DNA from: a virus
Direction: 5' to 3' (one strand)
IMG/VR virus record: IMGVR_UViG_3300043448_000247
Span: 1 to 34,660 of that record
Length of the DNA: 34,660 nucleotides
In this document: positions 28,561 to 34,660 of the stretch, one piece after another
How positions within the stretch are numbered: the first letter of the stretch is position 1
Layout of the letters: every line of letters begins with the position of its first letter
Notes under the pieces: generated by a model
What the model was told of the DNA's origin: nothing
Seen by the model: the letters and a program-made list of their open reading frames with translations, nothing else
Databases searched by the model: none
Made by a program: the position numbers and the translations under genes

Positions 28561-29229
28561 ATGGCCCCGCACACCGGCAAGTTCGTCGCGTACTACCGCG
28601 TCTCGACCGACAAGCAGGGCCAGAGCGGCCTGGGCCTTGACGCCCAGCGCGAGGCCGTCGCCCGCCACATCGGCCAGGCCGAGCTGGTCGCCGAGTTCAC
28701 CGAGGTCGAATCTGGCCGCAAGAATGACCGCGAGCAGCTGGCTCACGCCCTGAGCCTGGCCAAGCGTACAAAGGCCACCCTGGTGATCGCCAAGCTCGAC
28801 CGCCTGGCCCGTAACGTCCACTTCATCTCCGGCCTGCTGGAAAGCTCTGTGCCCTTTGTCTGCGCCGATATGCCCGAGGCTGACCGCACCTTCCTGCAGA
28901 TGATGGCAGTGTTCGCTGAGTGGGAGGCCCGCAAGATCAGCGAGCGCACCAAGGCAGCCCTGGCCCAGGTCAAGGCACAGGGCCGCCAGCTGGGCAGCCC
29001 CACCCCCGAGATCGGCAGCGCCGCCGGCATCGCCAAGATCCAGGCCAAGGCAGACCGCTACGCAGAGCGCGTTGGCCCCCTGGTGCAGGACATCATCCGC
29101 AAGTCGGGTGCCTCTACCCTGCGTGACATCGCCGCGGCCCTCACCGCCCGCGGCATCGAAACCCCCCGCGGGAACATCAACTGGAACCCGAGCCAGGTGT
29201 CCAACCTGCTCAAGCGCATCGGCAACTAA
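28561..29229 (+). CDS. Serine recombinase (resolvase/invertase family, 222 aa)
   Basis: The N-terminal catalytic domain carries YYRVSTDKQGQSGLGLDAQ with nucleophile Ser15, then TKATLVIAKLDRLARNVHFI with the active-site DRLARN, and the long E-helix (FLQMMAVFAEWEARKISERT). The C-terminal ~70 residues, ASTLRDIAAALTARGIETPR then WNPSQVSNLLKR, form a helix-turn-helix of the recombinase type. It is shorter than large serine integrases and lacks their zinc/coiled-coil parts, so a resolvase, invertase or compact integrase role is possible. It may resolve multimers, integrate, or invert DNA; no crossover site is proven. Confidence 0.92.
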   Translation: MAPHTGKFVAYYRVSTDKQGQSGLGLDAQREAVARHIGQAELVAEFTEVESGRKNDREQLAHALSLAKRTKATLVIAKLDRLARNVHFISGLLESSVPFVCADMPEADRTFLQMMAVFAEWEARKISERTKAALAQVKAQGRQLGSPTPEIGSAAGIAKIQAKADRYAERVGPLVQDIIRKSGASTLRDIAAALTARGIETPRGNINWNPSQVSNLLKRIGN

Positions 29230-29240
29230 AGGAGAAAACC

Positions 29241-29456
29241 ATGCAGAAACAAACCCCCTACAACACCGGCAAGGTCTTGATCGGCTCGCAGTACCAGCCC
29301 CCCAGGCGCGTGAACCTGAGCGCCACCGAGGAGCGCCTGCAGTCGGCGCTGCTGGGTGACAAGCAGTCTGCCAGCGAGCGGGCCGAATGGCTGTTCCTGC
29401 GCTGCCTGTACGTCATCGCTGCGGTGGCCCTGGCCATCATCTGGGTGACCCGGTGA
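29241..29456 (+). CDS. Small single-pass membrane protein (71 aa), unknown
   Basis: An AAAGGAG site precedes ATG 29241. The N-terminal part is polar (MQKQTPYNTGKVLIGSQYQP); the C-terminus has one clear transmembrane helix, LYVIAAVALAIIWVTR (residues about 55-71). No family recognised. It ends TGATG with the next gene. The role in a recombination operon is unclear. Confidence 0.65.
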   Translation: MQKQTPYNTGKVLIGSQYQPPRRVNLSATEERLQSALLGDKQSASERAEWLFLRCLYVIAAVALAIIWVTR

Positions 29457-29770
29457 TGCAGCCGCAAGAGATTGGACGGGCGATCCGGGACGCCCAGATC
29501 GACCTGTTCCAGCACAGGGACGCCGAGTTCCTGACCCGCTGCCGCACCCTGGCCGTCGAGGTTGCCCGCCGCCAGGGCACCGTCAGCATCAACGACATCC
29601 GCTCGGGCATTCAGCTGCCGGCAGAGATGCACCCGTCTGTGCTGGGCGCAGTGTTCAAGACCAAGCAATTCCAGGCCTGCGGATTCACCGAGGCCACCCA
29701 CCCCCAGGCGCACGCCCGTGTCGTCAGGGTCTATCAGCTGACCAACCAAGGAGAAACCAATGGTCAATAA
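29456..29770 (+). CDS. Small helical protein (104 aa), unknown
   Basis: ATG 29456 (TGATG with the previous gene) is preferred over earlier in-frame starts. The product starts MQPQEIGRAIRDAQIDLFQH and has RQGTVSINDIRSGIQLPAEM followed by VLGAVFKTKQFQACGF, which resembles a small winged-helix domain found in phage proteins. It overlaps the nuclease gene by 11 bases. Possible DNA-binding accessory of the recombination system; not proven. Confidence 0.65.
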   Translation: MQPQEIGRAIRDAQIDLFQHRDAEFLTRCRTLAVEVARRQGTVSINDIRSGIQLPAEMHPSVLGAVFKTKQFQACGFTEATHPQAHARVVRVYQLTNQGETNGQ

Positions 29771-30722
29771 AGTCACCCCCGACACGATGCTGTCGGCCAG
29801 CCGCCTGCCAGGCGTCATGGGCATCAGCCGCTACCAGACGCCCAACGATGAGCTGGAGTACAGCATCCGCGCCTTGAAGGGCGAGGAGCGCCGGGACATC
29901 GGCAATGAGGCCATGGCCTGGGGCAACCTGATGGAGCCGATGATCCTCGAGGACGCGGCCCGCCGGCTCGAGCTGGTGGATCTGGTCACCGACCACCCCA
30001 CCGCCAGGTTCCACGATAGCCTGCCGCTGTGCTGCAGCCTGGACGGCACGGCAGACGGGCGTGGCCAGATCATCAGCACCGACCCGGCTGCCGGCGTGTA
30101 CGTCATCGGCCAGGACAGCATCCAGCTGGAAGGCGTCGGCGTGCTGGAGGCCAAGCTCACCAGCATGGCACCCGAGGATATGCCGCCCCTGTGGCGCGGC
30201 CCCATCCAGCTGCAGGCCCAGATGGACATCGTGCAGGCCAAGTGGGGCGCGGTGGCCACCTTGTACCGGGGCACCGAACTGCGCGTGTTCGTGTTCGCAC
30301 CGCACCAGGCAACGGTCAAAAAAATTGCAGAGGTTGCCCGCGACTTCCAGCGCCGGCTGGATGAGTGGAAAGAGACAGGCCTGGTGGACTACTACCCGCC
30401 GCAGGACGATGAGAAGTGGCCAGACCTGCGCGGCCCGTTCCCGATTATCCCGGTGGCCGCCGTGTTGGATGACAGCTGCATCGAGCGGGCCGAGAAGATC
30501 CTGGCCAAGCGCAAGGAGATCAAGAAGCTGCAGACCGACCTGGACAGCGATGAGGAGAAGCTCAAGGAGATCCTGGGCGCAGCCGAGATGGGCATCGCCG
30601 GCCAGTACCAGATCATCCGCTCGACCCGCCACTACCAGGCCCAGCCCGCCAAGATGGTGCCGGCCAAGGAGGCCTACACCATCCGGCAGTCCACCCTCAC
30701 CATCAAGCCGGTGAAAGCATGA
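29760..30722 (+). CDS. YqaJ/lambda-exo-like recombination nuclease (320 aa)
   Basis: A 5'-3' exonuclease of the PD-(D/E)XK fold that resects DNA for annealing. The motifs are SASRLPGVMGISRYQTPND (N-terminal YqaJ motif), WGNLMEP (residues 54-60), SLDG (93-96) and the catalytic LEAK (129-132) followed by PIQLQAQMDIV. Residues 210 onward add a helical region (ERAEKILAKRKEIKKLQTDL) typical of the family. It is paired with a RecT-like protein in the same operon, the classical two-component recombination system. ATG 29760 follows AAGGAG. Confidence 0.92.
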   Translation: MVNKVTPDTMLSASRLPGVMGISRYQTPNDELEYSIRALKGEERRDIGNEAMAWGNLMEPMILEDAARRLELVDLVTDHPTARFHDSLPLCCSLDGTADGRGQIISTDPAAGVYVIGQDSIQLEGVGVLEAKLTSMAPEDMPPLWRGPIQLQAQMDIVQAKWGAVATLYRGTELRVFVFAPHQATVKKIAEVARDFQRRLDEWKETGLVDYYPPQDDEKWPDLRGPFPIIPVAAVLDDSCIERAEKILAKRKEIKKLQTDLDSDEEKLKEILGAAEMGIAGQYQIIRSTRHYQAQPAKMVPAKEAYTIRQSTLTIKPVKA

Positions 30723-30889
30723 CCTTCCCCGCCATCATGGAAGCCCACAACCGGGCGCTGGTCGCCTTGCTCAACGCAACCGACATGACCGAAGAGCAGG
30801 CCGATGAGGTCATCACCTCCATCGTCGCCCTGGTCTTCCAGACAATCAAAGAGTACCTGCCAAACGAAGGAGACATGAAGTGCAACTGA
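30719..30889 (+). CDS. Small protein between nuclease and annealase (56 aa)
   Basis: It starts at ATG 30719 (ATGA overlap with the nuclease stop) and overlaps the annealase start by 10 bases. The product MTFPAIMEAHNRALVALLNA then DMTEEQADEVITSIVALVFQ is an acidic helical protein with no known domain. It may help couple nuclease and annealase; this is inference from position only. Confidence 0.65.
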   Translation: MTFPAIMEAHNRALVALLNATDMTEEQADEVITSIVALVFQTIKEYLPNEGDMKCN

Positions 30890-31899
30890 CCACTACCCGC
30901 CAGGGCTTCGCGCCCACTACCATCACCGAGGCCATCCAGTTCAGCGAGATGCTGGCATCCAGCCAGATGGTGCCCAAGCAGTACCAAGGCAAGCCGCAGG
31001 ACATCATGGTCTGTGTGCAGTGGGGCATGGAGCTGGGCCTGGCCCCGCTGCAGGCGCTGCAGAACATCGCTGTCATCAACGGCAAGCCAAGCGTGTACGG
31101 CGATGCAGCCATGGCGCTGGTGCAGGCCAGCCCCCTGTGCGAGGGCGTCGAGGAGTTCATCGAAGGCGAGGGCACGAACAACCCCATCGCCGTCTGCGTG
31201 GCGCACCGCAAGGGGCGCAAGCCAGTGCGATCCACATTCAGCGTTGAAGATGCCAAGCGAGCCGGCCTGTGGGGCAAGCAGGGGCCATGGCAGGCCTACC
31301 CTAAGCGGATGCTGGCCATGCGGGCCAGGGGCTTTGCCCTGCGTGACGCCTTCCCTGATGTGCTCAAGGGCCTGATCACTGCGGAGGAGGCCCAGGACTA
31401 CCCAGCCGAGGACAAGCCCCGCCAGGCCCCGCGTAACCCCCTGGACGCCCTAGCCCCTGCAGCCCCGGCCCTGCCGGTCAGCGAGGTGGTGGCCATGGAG
31501 CAGGCCATGGCCGACACCGTTGACCCGGAGCCGGTCGAGGTTGTCGAGACTGTTGCTGTGGAACCACAGATCACCGACGCGGTGACGGTGATCGAGCGCG
31601 AGCCTGGCCAGGACGATGAGGAGGTGGGCCTGGCCCCCGATGGTTTCGCCCTGATGGTGCCTGGCAAGGACGCCCCGTTCAGCACCCATGCCAGCATCGA
31701 GGAGTGGTCAGCAGCGTATGAGGAGCTGGCCGGCAAGACGGCCAAGGCGGGCAAGGTGCCGGCCAGGGATCGGATGACCAAGCTGCGCGAGCTGAAGGAG
31801 GCCAATGAAGGCCTGCTCAAACGGGCCGATGTGGTGTGGAGGGCCAAGCACCTGGCCGGCTACCAGCAGCGCCTGCGTGCGCTGGGTGCCGCCCAGTAA
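30880..31899 (+). CDS. RecT-like single-strand annealing protein (339 aa)
   Basis: A GTG start at 30880 with GAAGGAG upstream. Residues about 5-170 are RecT-type: FAPTTITEAIQFSEMLASSQ, QDIMVCVQWGMELGLAPLQA followed by LQNIAVINGKPSVYGDAAMA, and RMLAMRARGFALRDAFPDVL. In RecT proteins this core binds DNA and drives strand annealing. Residues about 180-250 are an acidic Pro/Glu/Val-rich linker (probably disordered), and the C-terminal helix may contact partners. The gene ends exactly where the convergent endolysin gene ends. Together with the YqaJ nuclease it forms a recombination system. Confidence 0.93.
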   Translation: MQLTTTRQGFAPTTITEAIQFSEMLASSQMVPKQYQGKPQDIMVCVQWGMELGLAPLQALQNIAVINGKPSVYGDAAMALVQASPLCEGVEEFIEGEGTNNPIAVCVAHRKGRKPVRSTFSVEDAKRAGLWGKQGPWQAYPKRMLAMRARGFALRDAFPDVLKGLITAEEAQDYPAEDKPRQAPRNPLDALAPAAPALPVSEVVAMEQAMADTVDPEPVEVVETVAVEPQITDAVTVIEREPGQDDEEVGLAPDGFALMVPGKDAPFSTHASIEEWSAAYEELAGKTAKAGKVPARDRMTKLRELKEANEGLLKRADVVWRAKHLAGYQQRLRALGAAQ

Positions 31900-31923
31900 T
31901 CAGGCGAGCATCTGCTGGGCGGC
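31888..31923. repeat. Inverted repeat spanning the convergent stop codons
   Basis: GCCGCCCAG (31888-31896) and CTGGGCGGC (31915-31923) are perfect 9-bp arms around 18 bases that contain both stop codons (TAA for the annealase, TGA for the endolysin). It could act as a bidirectional terminator, although no T runs follow. Confidence 0.55.
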
Positions 31924-32412
31924 GCTGGCTACCTCGGTCACGCGCCTGCCCCAGCCCTTGCCGAACGTGCCCCAGGTCGGCAGGGACTGCATGAAGGCCA
32001 GACGCCTGGCTTGGTACTTGGTCAGCAGCTCGGCAGGGTCAGCCTCGGCTACCTTGCCCAGCGTGCCAGGCCCGATGGCCCCGTCTGGCACAGCGCCCAC
32101 GCATTCCTGCAGCCACTTGGCCGCACGGCCTGGGCCTGAGTTGATCGCAGCGTCGAAGACCGCGTAGTCCACGCCGGTCGGCAGGTCGTCGCCCTTGATC
32201 TTGTCCCAGTACTTGGCCTTGTACATGGGGCCAACCTTCTCAGGTGTCAGGTCGCGCATCTCCTGCTCGGTGACATCCCGGCCCAGCCATTCCTCCCAGA
32301 CGCGCTTGGTCACGCCCAGGTTGGTCATGCCGCCTGGATCCTTGGGGTGGTTGACGTAGCCGCCCTCATGGTGGAGGACAGCTGCCAGTGCGGCGTCGAA
32401 GTTCTCTTTCAT
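31900..32412 (-). CDS. Endolysin, GH108 muramidase with C-terminal peptidoglycan-binding domain (170 aa)
   Basis: A peptidoglycan hydrolase that ends lysis. The N-terminus carries the GH108 motif HHEGGYVNHPKDPGG, with catalytic Glu16, followed by MTNLGVTKRVWEEWLGRDVT. The middle has AKYWDKIKGDDLPTGVDYAV and FDAAINSGPG (typical of the family), and the C-terminal segment (VPDGAIGPGTLGKVAEADPAELL) is a peptidoglycan-binding-3-like domain. No signal peptide or SAR helix is visible, so export depends on a holin. The ATG at 32412 overlaps the upstream holin stop by four bases. Last gene of the leftward transcript. Confidence 0.95.
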   Translation of the reverse strand: MKENFDAALAAVLHHEGGYVNHPKDPGGMTNLGVTKRVWEEWLGRDVTEQEMRDLTPEKVGPMYKAKYWDKIKGDDLPTGVDYAVFDAAINSGPGRAAKWLQECVGAVPDGAIGPGTLGKVAEADPAELLTKYQARRLAFMQSLPTWGTFGKGWGRRVTEVASAAQQMLA

Positions 32413-32819
32413 TTCTTGCCCTTCATGTCAATGATCTTCTCAAGCGTCCTGCCGCCAAAGTAAAAGCTCATGATGAGCATACCCCACTGGCCCAGCAGTT
32501 CGACATAGCGCTCGTTGGTATCCATGTCAAAGGCGCTCATCATGGCGAAGATGAAGTAGCCCGCCAGGATGAAGATCAGCGTCATGGGTCGGATGTTCTT
32601 GGACAGCCAGGAGTCGCTGCCCATGTCGGCCTTCAAGCGCTCGGTCAGGTTGTTTTGCTCTGTCTCAAAGAGCTTGGTGTCGTTAGCCATACGGGCCAGC
32701 TCACCGTCCTGGGCCATCTTGGCCAGTTCAGCCTGAGCCTTGGCCTTGGCCTCTGGGTCAGGAATGAGCTTATCGACGAGCTTGCCGCCGACTTCAAGTA
32801 GTGCTGCTAGGGGTAGCAT
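32409..32819 (-). CDS. 3-TM-type holin (136 aa)
   Basis: The phrase SWLSKNIRPMTLIFILAGYF, followed by FDMDTNERYVELLGQWGMLI and FGGRTLEKIIDMK, is characteristic of the '3TMs holin' family also found in gene transfer agents. An N-terminal hydrophobic region (LPLAALLEV), an amphipathic helix of about residues 22-65, and two strong TM helices (about 79-97 and 107-122) fit the topology. It lies directly before the endolysin gene, as expected for the protein that releases it. The start overlaps the upstream small membrane gene by 26 bases. Confidence 0.9.
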   Translation of the reverse strand: MLPLAALLEVGGKLVDKLIPDPEAKAKAQAELAKMAQDGELARMANDTKLFETEQNNLTERLKADMGSDSWLSKNIRPMTLIFILAGYFIFAMMSAFDMDTNERYVELLGQWGMLIMSFYFGGRTLEKIIDMKGKK

Positions 32820-33102
32820 CTTTCTTCTCCTCTACAGGTTCATCATCCGGCGGTGGTTTGCTGTTCAGGATGTCCTTGCCCTTGATGGCCAGCAGCGTGG
32901 CCAGGCTGCCAAGAATGTACTTGCTCATATCGGACAGCAGGAAGAAGAACTGCTTGTCAGCAGGCGCGATGCCGGACATCGGCTGCGTCACGAAGACCAG
33001 CGAGTACAGCGAGAAGAACACCATGCCCATCACGGTCAGGGCGAACACCACACCGATGATGAACCGCAGGATGGAGTCGAGCTGCTCGGGGCTGTACTTC
33101 AT
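32794..33102 (-). CDS. Small two-TM membrane protein (102 aa), holin-like
   Basis: Two hydrophobic helices (about residues 12-36, ILRFIIGVVFALTVMGMVFF, and about 58-75, YILGSLATLLAIKG) with a charged Pro/Glu-rich C-terminus ending ATPSSTT. No named family, but size and neighbours suggest an additional holin or anti-holin. ATGA coupling to the lipoprotein gene. It could equally be a membrane-stress or superinfection-exclusion protein. Confidence 0.65.
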   Translation of the reverse strand: MKYSPEQLDSILRFIIGVVFALTVMGMVFFSLYSLVFVTQPMSGIAPADKQFFFLLSDMSKYILGSLATLLAIKGKDILNSKPPPDDEPVEEKKDATPSSTT

Positions 33103-33284
33103 TTCTCGTTCTCCATCTTCATGTCGGTGGGTCGATTCAGTTGATCAGGGCACACGCCATTGATGGCACACATGGGGCGCACACAGTCGGCACGCTCCCA
33201 ATGCTTGGGGTTCTGGCAGTCGTAGCGGAACCGCTCCTCACACCCGGCGAGCAGCAGCGCAGTGGTCAGCAGCAGGTACTTCAT
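33099..33284 (-). CDS. Small lipoprotein (61 aa), candidate o-spanin
   Basis: A signal peptide (MKYLLLTTALLLAGC) ends in a lipobox LLAGC with Cys15 as the predicted lipidation site. The mature part has four further cysteines (DCQNPKHWERADC, MCAINGVC) and no proline-rich stretch. It is encoded within the lysis block, like outer-membrane spanins, but no matching inner-membrane spanin with the correct topology is obvious. It overlaps the upstream gene by four bases. Other possible roles are immunity to superinfection. Confidence 0.75.
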   Translation of the reverse strand: MKYLLLTTALLLAGCEERFRYDCQNPKHWERADCVRPMCAINGVCPDQLNRPTDMKMENEK

Positions 33285-33745
33285 TGCATGGCCTGCCTGA
33301 TGATAAAGATGATGATCACGCCGATGATGATGACGGCAATCGCGCCACCGACAATCTGCGCCGCCAGGATCCGCTGGGCCACCAGCTTCTTGCGGGCGAT
33401 GCGGGCCTCGCGCTCGGCCTTCTCGCGGGCCTGCCGGATCTTGGCTCGCTCGATGAGCATCTGCTCCCAGAGTTCGGGATACCCCCCGTAAACCAGTTGA
33501 TGTTTCAATTGCTCCTCCATTTCGCGCAACTGGTTGGCCTGCATGACGATTTCCATCGCCTTGCCGGTATCAGACTGGCCCTTCTTGCCCGCATCGTTAG
33601 CCGCCTTTTGGACAGCATCCTTGGCGTCAAAAAACTTCCCAAACTCGCCCACCAGACCTTGGATGTCCTTGCCCAGCTTGAGCGCCTTCTGGATCCCAGC
33701 CACCGCGGCCTGGGCCGTAGCGAAGGCGGTGATGGGATCAATCAC
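33281..33745 (-). CDS. Membrane-tethered helical protein (154 aa), unknown
   Basis: It begins with a GTG at 33745 (GGAAAGG upstream). The N-terminal part (MIDPITAFATAQAAVAGIQK then LGKDIQGLVGEFGKFFDAK) is a motif I know from small proteins in freshwater and marine phages. A long charged helix (ERAKIRQAREKAEREARIAR) is followed by a C-terminal TM helix (IVGGAIAVIIIGVIIIFIIR, about 132-151). The tail-anchored topology differs from i-spanins. The function is unknown; its place in the lysis block suggests an envelope role. Confidence 0.75.
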   Translation of the reverse strand: MIDPITAFATAQAAVAGIQKALKLGKDIQGLVGEFGKFFDAKDAVQKAANDAGKKGQSDTGKAMEIVMQANQLREMEEQLKHQLVYGGYPELWEQMLIERAKIRQAREKAEREARIARKKLVAQRILAAQIVGGAIAVIIIGVIIIFIIRQAMQ

Positions 33746-33747
33746 GG

Positions 33748-33978
33748 TCAGCCTTTCCAGTGACTGGTCAACCAGGAGATGCCGGCACCAACCATGCTGG
33801 CGATGGTCATGCCCATCCAGAAGCCGCCCTTGCCTTTGTTGGCAAGAGCCAGCAGCTCTTCAATCTGGCGCTCCATCTTGTCGAGCTTTTTGTCCATCGC
33901 TTCAAAGCGGCGCTCGTAGTCCTGCACGCGCTGCCACATGGCCCCGTACTTGATGGGGTCGATCTCAGTCGGCTCCAC
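33748..33978 (-). CDS. XhlA-like small membrane protein (76 aa)
   Basis: A GTG start at 33978 with GGAG upstream. The N-terminal half is a coiled coil (YERRFEAMDKKLDKMERQIE), the C-terminal half a TM helix (FWMGMTIASMVGAGISWLTS, about residues 53-72). This coiled-coil plus C-terminal TM plan resembles the XhlA haemolysin/lysis family. It is first in the lysis block and could assist holin function. The family call is topological, so moderate. Confidence 0.65.
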   Translation of the reverse strand: MEPTEIDPIKYGAMWQRVQDYERRFEAMDKKLDKMERQIEELLALANKGKGGFWMGMTIASMVGAGISWLTSHWKG

Positions 33979-33981
33979 GGT

Positions 33982-34152
33982 TTACTCCTCTGGTGTGTCC
34001 GCAGGCAGCGGCGTGTTGCCTTCTTCCAGCCACTTCAGGTACTGCTGGTAGTCGGTGTTGGCGGGGTCCTGCAAAAACGATATCTGGCTTCCATCATCGT
34101 TTGTGAACTGAACACCAAGATCGCCGCTTGACGTTTTATACAGCTTGTACAT
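33982..34152 (-). CDS. Small fibre-associated protein (56 aa)
   Basis: It starts at ATG 34152, overlapping the last base of the fibre stop codon (TAATG). The product begins MYKLYKTSSGDLGVQFTNDD and ends with NTDYQQYLKWLEEGNTPLPA, a phrase common at the C-terminus of tail-fibre assembly or accessory proteins. It is the counterpart of the small protein at 737-901, and both are coupled to fibre genes. A chaperone-like or fibre-tip role is inferred from context. Confidence 0.75.
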   Translation of the reverse strand: MYKLYKTSSGDLGVQFTNDDGSQISFLQDPANTDYQQYLKWLEEGNTPLPADTPEE

Positions 34153-34660
34153 TACAACTCCGCAGAAATAATTAGAGACGCGCTGGCATTGCTTGCATAG
34201 AGCGCAGACCCCTGACCTGAAGTAAGGCCGCTGGCAACAGTGATGCCGATGTTTGGTGAGCGCGTGCTTGCTCGGTCAATCGTGAGGGCCGTGGCAGTAA
34301 CTGTGTTAGCTGCGCCATTAAGCGCGTTGAAGTGCGATGCGCTACTTACAGTCAGCGTCTGTGAGGTGCTACGCATGACAACCGGCAATTGGATGGTTGC
34401 AAAAGCATTTGTGCTGGAATTGGAAAACCCCGTAGCAATCCATTCATTGGTCGCGCTGATCAACTGAATTGCATACCGCTGACACATGATCAACTCGCGC
34501 CCGTAGTCGCGGCGCTCAAACGGCGAGGCCACTGAGCCAGCTTCAAGCTGGACGCCGGTGATGTAGAAGGTGGCTCCGTTGGTGCCGACTACGCTGGTTG
34601 CGCCGGTGGCGGTGATCAGGTTGCTGCCCGCCCAAGAACCTGCGGTGCCGCTATAGGTTG
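34152..34660 (-). CDS. Tail fibre / receptor-binding protein, C-terminal part (joint-spanning gene)
   Basis: This is the 3' part of the gene that starts at 740; the 34534-34660 portion duplicates 1-127. The segment after the joint includes ERRDYGRELIMCQRYAIQLI and a Thr/Ser/Asn-rich beta domain (FNALNGAANTVTATALTIDR) ending at TAA 34152-34154. The phrase VQLEAGSVASPFERRDYGRE, just at the joint, is typical of tail proteins that also carry the NRIINGDM motif. The full-length product is 373 aa. Confidence 0.8.
   Translation of the reverse strand, partial: TYSGTAGSWAGSNLITATGATSVVGTNGATFYITGVQLEAGSVASPFERRDYGRELIMCQRYAIQLISATNEWIATGFSNSSTNAFATIQLPVVMRSTSQTLTVSSASHFNALNGAANTVTATALTIDRASTRSPNIGITVASGLTSGQGSALYASNASASLIISAEL
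34534..34660. repeat. Terminal direct repeat, right copy
   Basis: Identical to 1-127 over the full length. Trimming one copy closes the circle and restores an uninterrupted fibre gene. Confidence 0.95.

Noticed and set aside
1-34660. tRNA genes, CRISPR arrays, insertion sequences, reverse transcriptase or diversity-generating repeats
   Set aside because: Looked for on reading both strands; no cloverleaf, regular spacer array, transposase or reverse-transcriptase-like ORF was found.

Overview
This window looks like one complete circular (or circularly permuted) genome of a short-tailed, podovirus-type bacteriophage. The first and last 127 bases are identical, so the unit length is 34,533 bp and the ends are an arbitrary cut through a tail-fibre gene. 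Base composition is high in G+C with strong G/C preference at codon third positions. Genes are packed with ATGA or TGATG stop/start overlaps. The host is probably a GC-rich proteobacterium; this is inferred only from composition, sigma70-like signals and a Gram-negative style lysis module. I see no phage RNA polymerase, DNA polymerase or helicase, so it is not a canonical T7 relative, although its portal, scaffold, tail-tube and ejection genes follow the T7-like order.

Nearly everything is read leftward (minus strand) from about 28142 down to 1 and, across the circular joint, from 34533 to 31900. First comes an early block (28142-24269): a ribbon-helix-helix regulator, a RusA-type resolvase, tiny membrane proteins, a sigma region 4-like protein, winged-helix proteins, a lambda-O-like replication initiator with a probable origin inside its gene, and an SSB-like protein. 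The packaging and head block (24062-15339) holds small terminase, TerL, a cupin, a run of very small conserved phage proteins, portal, scaffold, major capsid protein and a capsid-linked protein. The tail and ejection block (15268-4113) holds tail tubular proteins A and B and four or five large internal or ejection proteins. The fibre block (4079-1, continuing 34533-33982) has a T7 gp17-like fibre, a fibre with an S74 self-cleaving chaperone, a C1q-like fibre and a fourth fibre spanning the joint, plus two small fibre-associated proteins. Last comes the lysis block (33978-31900): several small membrane proteins, a lipoprotein, a 3-TM holin and a GH108 endolysin.

The only rightward genes (28342-31899) form a recombination operon: a serine recombinase, a YqaJ/lambda-exo-like nuclease and a RecT-like annealing protein, with small unknown genes. 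It diverges from the leftward early genes at a 199-bp control region rich in inverted repeats. It converges with the endolysin gene at 31899/31900 with no spacer.

The most notable signals are: (1) a compact origin inside the initiator gene (paired palindromic GGACAC/GTGTCC repeats, a perfect DnaA box and an AT-rich stretch); (2) a back-to-back terminator and promoter that isolates the capsid gene from the scaffold transcript; (3) a small out-of-frame gene overlapping the 3' end of a 953-codon ejection-protein gene, where codon bias favours the small frame; (4) a lone sigma region 4-like protein in a phage without its own polymerase; (5) a tiny SSB-like protein with the canonical acidic tip; and (6) a cupin in the head operon.
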